Positions 60,243 to 64,000 of a stretch of 64,000 nucleotides of DNA are shown one piece after another (within the stretch, counting starts at the first letter, position 1; each line of letters begins with the position of its first letter). The stretch spans positions 33,220,864 to 33,284,863 of the forward strand of contig NC_056762.1 in NCBI RefSeq assembly GCF_018687715.1, read 5' to 3'. This DNA comes from Carya illinoinensis. Its lineage: Eukaryota; Streptophyta; Magnoliopsida; Fagales; Juglandaceae. The translations under genes and the position numbers were made by a program. The notes under the pieces were generated by a model, which did not search any database, had not been told where the DNA came from, and saw nothing but the letters and a program-made list of their open reading frames with translations.

Positions 60243-60677
60243 TCTTGGAATATAAATAACCATATCAAGGAATTAGAATTAAAATCACATGCAGCCAAAC
60301 AGCTTGCTAATGATAGTTAATTTAGTTAGAATATATCAGATGTATAAATAGCTCATTTCTGTACATTTTAAAGCAATTCAATTGATTCGATATTCATTCT
60401 TCTACTCTGTTTCCAAGTTCATAGAAACTTTACATGGTATCATCGTCCATATAGTTAATTTAAATAACTATATAGTTAATATAGATGTTGGAATATAAAT
60501 AACCATATCAAGGAATTAGAATTAAAATCACATGCAGCCAAACAGCTTGCTAATGACAGTTAATTTAGTTAGAATATATCATATGTATAAATAGCTCATT
60601 TCTGTACATTTTAAAGCAATTCAATTGATTCGATATTCATTCTTCTACTCTGTTTCTAAGTTCATAGAAACTTTACA
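60243..60677 (+). mobile_element. TRIM: miniature LTR retrotransposon (435 bp)
   Basis: Two 192-bp LTRs (60243-60434, 60486-60677) differ at about four positions by eye. They surround an internal region of only 51 bases that begins with TGGTATCATCGTCC, a Met-type primer site. The flanks ATGCC (60238-60242, 60678-60682) are an exact 5-bp target duplication. There is no coding sequence, so it needs another element's proteins to move. TATAAATA at 60343-60350 can serve as its promoter. The high LTR similarity means a fairly recent insertion. Confidence 0.95.
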
Positions 60678-60762
60678 ATGCCTGTGCTTTGCGTTGGTTT
60701 GAAATCTTGAATTCGAACAGACTTGCACTTAATTCGATTAATAAATATTTACAAGTGTTTAA

Positions 60763-61301
60763 GGCCTCGTTTGTTTTTACAGATGAGATGAGATAAGATA
60801 AAATCTTTTGAAATATGTTGAGATGAGATGAGATAAGATGAGATTAGATGAAATATTTATTTATTTACCAATGATGCAATTTTTTTTTTTTTGCTACTTC
60901 CTTTTTTATTAACCAATTGGTCAAAAAAAAAAAAATTTCTACTTCCTTTTGTTTTAACCATTTTGTCTTTTTTTTTTTTGGCTACTTCCTTTATTTATTT
61001 ACCAATGGTATAATTTTTTTTAGATAAAAACTTGAGATAAAAACCTGAGAAGAAACTTGAAATCTTCTGAGATGAAAACCTGAGAAGAAACTTGAGATCT
61101 TTTGAGATGAAAACTTGAGATGAAAATCTGAGAAGAAACTTGAGATCTTTTGAGATAAAAACTTTAGAAGAAACTTGAGATCTTTTGAAATGAAAATTGA
61201 TAGATTAAAATATGTGTTTATTTTTATAAAACCTTTAACAGTACAAAAATTTTGAAAAGTTTTTAAAATTTTGATTTTTAGTCACAAAAACAAACAAGAC
61301 C
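60763..61301. mobile_element. Tourist-like MITE with internal tandem repeats (539 bp)
   Basis: Terminal repeats GGCCTCGTTTGTTTTT and, inward from the right, GGTCTTGTTTGTTTTT. Flanked by TAA at 60760-60762 and 61302-61304. The interior carries GAGATGAGATAAGATGAG repeats on the left and a 35-bp tandem array on the right. Confidence 0.88.
61040..61200. repeat. About four copies of a 35-bp unit in the Tourist-like MITE
   Basis: Unit of the form CTGAGAAGAAACTTGAGATC followed by TTTTGAGATGAAAA, with an extra 14-base partial unit between copies 2 and 3. Confidence 0.85.
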
Positions 61302-61304
61302 TAA

Positions 61305-61718
61305 AAGAACGTAAATATAAGTAATATTTTTTTTTCATAGTCAAATGATGACTCCGCCCTGATGAGCCAAAAACAGATATCGTTGCAGACTTGCGGCAAG
61401 GACGGGCTGAACAGTAGTAATTACGGAAAAAAATAAAATCAAGGTTTATTTGGGACATGAGGGCAATAGAATCAAGAATCAAGATAGATTATATTATAAT
61501 CGAGGAAGAAATTTATTACAAAACTGTAAAGAGAACCAATTAATAAACGAGAGAACAGCGGTCCATCAATCAGAGATTCAGAACCGGATCAATCGTTAAA
61601 AGAATATAAGAAAATCTTAAGTTTCTGCTAATATCTATGTTCTGTGATTTGTATATTCACATCTCTATCAGCCATACAGCATATTGATCATATGGCTCGA
61701 CATCAAGCGTGGCAAAAG
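61305..61718. other. 3' flank of small-protein gene B
   Basis: The part from about 61545 is related to the flank of gene A (39150-39333), probably shared 3' UTR. No other gene. Confidence 0.45.
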
Positions 61719-61982
61719 CTAATAGGAAACGAGGGTCTCGAAGCAGTTCAGCCCATCCAACTCCGGTGCGAATCGCGGTACCCTCTGCCGCGGTCTGATC
61801 TCCTTCTTAGCACACGCCGGTGGTGGCTGTGCATCTCCTTGTTGCTTCTTGCTCGCATCGATGCTAGAGGCGGCGGCGGCGGCGTTACTAGTGCCCTTGG
61901 CGATAGAAGAGAAGGAGGTCCTCACCGTCTGGCCCAACAACTCGGCACACACGGCGTCGAAGGAACTAAACATGGAATTCAT
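61719..61982 (-). CDS. Small conserved plant protein of unknown function, paralogue B (87 aa)
   Basis: Single exon, MNSMFSSFDAVCAELLGQ to RFAPELDGLNCFETLVSY. Compared with paralogue A (39334-39609) it has small insertions and deletions in the polar middle (an Ala run, fewer residues before RFAPELDG), all keeping the frame. The last 16 residues are identical. No known domain, signal peptide or membrane segment. Function unknown. Retained frame and conserved ends argue that both copies are expressed genes. Confidence 0.82.
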   Translation of the reverse strand: MNSMFSSFDAVCAELLGQTVRTSFSSIAKGTSNAAAAASSIDASKKQQGDAQPPPACAKKEIRPRQRVPRFAPELDGLNCFETLVSY

Positions 61983-62420
61983 GACTTGATCTGTCTTTAA
62001 GATCGAACAAGAAACAAATAACCAAAAGATTTTGTTTTCTTTGTTGAGAGAAAGCTGTAGATGTTGGTTGCGTATATTGTGAAGGGCTTGGGGGCGAAGG
62101 AAAGTTCTGTATGGCAGTTTAGAATTTTAGATTTGCTTCTTGGGTTGCAATTTTGAACAGAAAAGGAAGCTTATTTATAGGAGTAGAACGAGATTTCCTT
62201 CTTGGGTTGGGAATTATAAGACGCGTGAGCACCCAAAAAGCGTGGAAGCGACCGAGACTTCGATGCGCCTCCCTTCAAAGGTCAAACTTCAAAAGGCACG
62301 CAAAGCTAAAGACTAGCACGCCCTGGACTTGTCTAGAGTCTGGACCCACCCCAGAGTATAGTCAGCGTTGGTTTACTAAGGAAGAAGGTGCTAGAAGCGT
62401 AGACCCTGTCCATATTTGAC
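61983..62420 (-). promoter_or_regulatory. Upstream region of small-protein gene B
   Basis: Shares blocks with the upstream region of gene A (GGAAAGT, GAGTAGAACG-like, CGTGAG, AAGCGTGG, CCTTCAAAG). A TATAAATA on the minus strand at about 62172-62179 may be a TATA box. Confidence 0.4.
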
Positions 62421-64000
62421 TAAAAATTTGGCAACAAATTATATATTTATATTAGTTGCCTCTATTGAAAACATATAAAATAAAAAAAGATCTGTACGAA
62501 ATATCTTGATGGGTACGTGGGACCTTGCTATTAACTTGAATCTTGATCGTTGATTGAGGAAGTCAAAATGGTCGGTTTTGGGTGGATCCAGCTGGAGTCG
62601 GTTGTTCATTAATGGAAAGGATTAAAAAATTGGACTCTAAAATGTTGGTGGCATGTTCATGAACACACCAGATCGATCTATAATTGATGGCGTTACGTCT
62701 CTGCATTCATTTCCCTTTACCAATTCTTCGGAGGTGCTTAAAATAGGGGTTTCCCATAACCCTTATCCTGCATGGTTGGAGGATTCCTTTTCGCGTACAT
62801 TTTTGCGTCCAATTTAAAGAATTCCATTGAATATATAACCAACAAGCCAAGTTCTCTCTAAATCTTTCTAGAATTCCTACTTATTGTCCATCACATATAT
62901 TACTTTCAAACTAAATGGTGAAACATTTCAATGTTTAATATTTAAATTTTATCGAAAAAAATCTAGTTATAAATACAAATACGTATTAATATGTGTATCA
63001 ATTTAATGTAATTAGTTAAAAAGTAGATTTTTATTAAAAATATTATTAATTTAAATTTTAAATATAAAAAAAATCAGTATTAATACGTAAATTAGTACGC
63101 GACTTTATTTATACCTAACAAAACTCAATTTTATAATATGAATTATATAAATCAAATTTTATCATTTAAGTTACGTGAATAGTATGTTCTATCACACTGA
63201 TTTGATAATAGAATAATACTTTTAACAATAAATATAACATATGTTTAGCATATATAATATGTTTATCAATAATAGAACTAACGTTACATATATATCAAAA
63301 TTAATATACCTCAGAATGAATAATTAGTTTGAAAATAAGACTCAATGGCTTTAAGAGGTAGAATTCCTAGTTTACGAGGTGCAGTGGTACTGACTTGTAT
63401 GAGTCCGCGTGGGGTGGACGACCAGTTCAAACATTGGGGAAATGTGGATATGTATGAGGACTTGACGTGCCAGCTTCTGTGATGCATTCAATGTTCCCGA
63501 ATAGCTTTATTCAACCCTTCATCGGTTTCTCCATTTCTTGTTAGATTCAACATTGACACTATTGCAGGACTTTCATGGCTCCGAAGCCAACAATAAAAAC
63601 GCACAATATATGGTATATAGGTTTAAGTAGGTTAAAAAATACTTTATATTAATATATATTAAATTACTTTTTAATATCAAAAGAGCTAAAAACTACGTTT
63701 TAGGAAAATCATACTTTTTTTCAGATATTGTGGAATGTAGTTACATTTTTTTTTTTTTAAAATTGTTGATGGATAAAAATATTTATATAATTTTTACATA
63801 ATTACAATTTTGCATTTATCTTATAAATAATTGTATTACCATTTCACTTATATATCGTTGAATGATTTTTTTTATTATATTTATTGAAAATTTTATTAGA
63901 TTACTGACGTTGTTTTTTTATTATAAGATTTGTCGTGATTTTTAAAAATTTAAATTGTCTTTTTTGTTATTTTTAAATTAAAAAATACTTTTTTAAATTT
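62421..64000. other. AT-rich intergenic end of the window
   Basis: Contains the MITE-like repeat at 62961-63121. No gene recognised. Confidence 0.5.
62961..63121 (+). mobile_element. AT-rich MITE-like repeat, copy 3
   Basis: Opens ATCTAGTTATAAATACAAAT and ends near TTTATACCTAAC, an imperfect inverse of the start. It aligns with 19455-19620 and, reversed, with 33430-33576. Confidence 0.6.

Overview
This is plant nuclear DNA from a eudicot, probably a woody one. Host genes are split by introns with plant-type splice signals. The DNA between them is AT-rich and packed with LTR retrotransposons, MITEs, SINEs and decayed transposase genes. Species cannot be fixed from the sequence. The Tourist-like MITE family that opens TTTGGATGTTGAGA reminds me of Fagales genomes, but that is an unverified impression.

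Host genes. (1) The 5' part of a subtilisin-like protease runs off the left edge on the minus strand (1-787). (2) A complete 11-exon GT31 beta-1,3-galactosyltransferase, 403 aa, lies at 20826-25702 (+). Intron 2 is a GC-AG intron and intron 1 holds a SINE. (3) A complete 6-exon START/polyketide-cyclase-type lipid-binding membrane protein, 426 aa, lies at 34403-37319 (+). (4) Two paralogous single-exon genes for a small plant protein of unknown function, 91 and 87 aa, lie at 39334-39609 and 61719-61982, both on the minus strand. All exon boundaries were assembled by hand from splice signals and reading frame.

Layout. 0-1 kb: subtilase. 2.7-8 kb: a full-length but dead Ty1/copia element with AACTT target duplications. 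9-13 kb: CACTA-like ends, two exon remnants of an LRR receptor kinase and unidentified exon fragments. 13.5-17.5 kb: a Tourist MITE, a hAT transposase relic with an internal 329-bp tandem duplication, and nested small repeats. 20.8-25.7 kb: the galactosyltransferase gene. 26.3-30.8 kb: a hAT-like non-autonomous element split by a 3.5-kb solo LTR, followed by a SINE. 34-37 kb: the START gene. 38-42 kb: a MITE relic, the first small-protein gene and the 3' end of a LINE. 43.9-49.2 kb: a FAR1/MULE-type pseudogene followed by a second solo LTR of the same family in inverse orientation. 49-54 kb: mostly featureless, with a long (CT)n and an 18-G run. 54-59 kb: Ty3/gypsy relic and an antisense retroelement-like relic. 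59.7-61.3 kb: a hAT MITE, a tiny TRIM retrotransposon and a Tourist MITE side by side. 61.7 kb: the second small-protein gene. The rest is AT-rich.

The host genes have unrelated roles (secreted protease, Golgi glycosylation, lipid binding, unknown) and do not form a pathway. I found no evidence of a new multi-gene system. The most informative signals are the structure and nesting of the mobile elements, several with exact target-site duplications.
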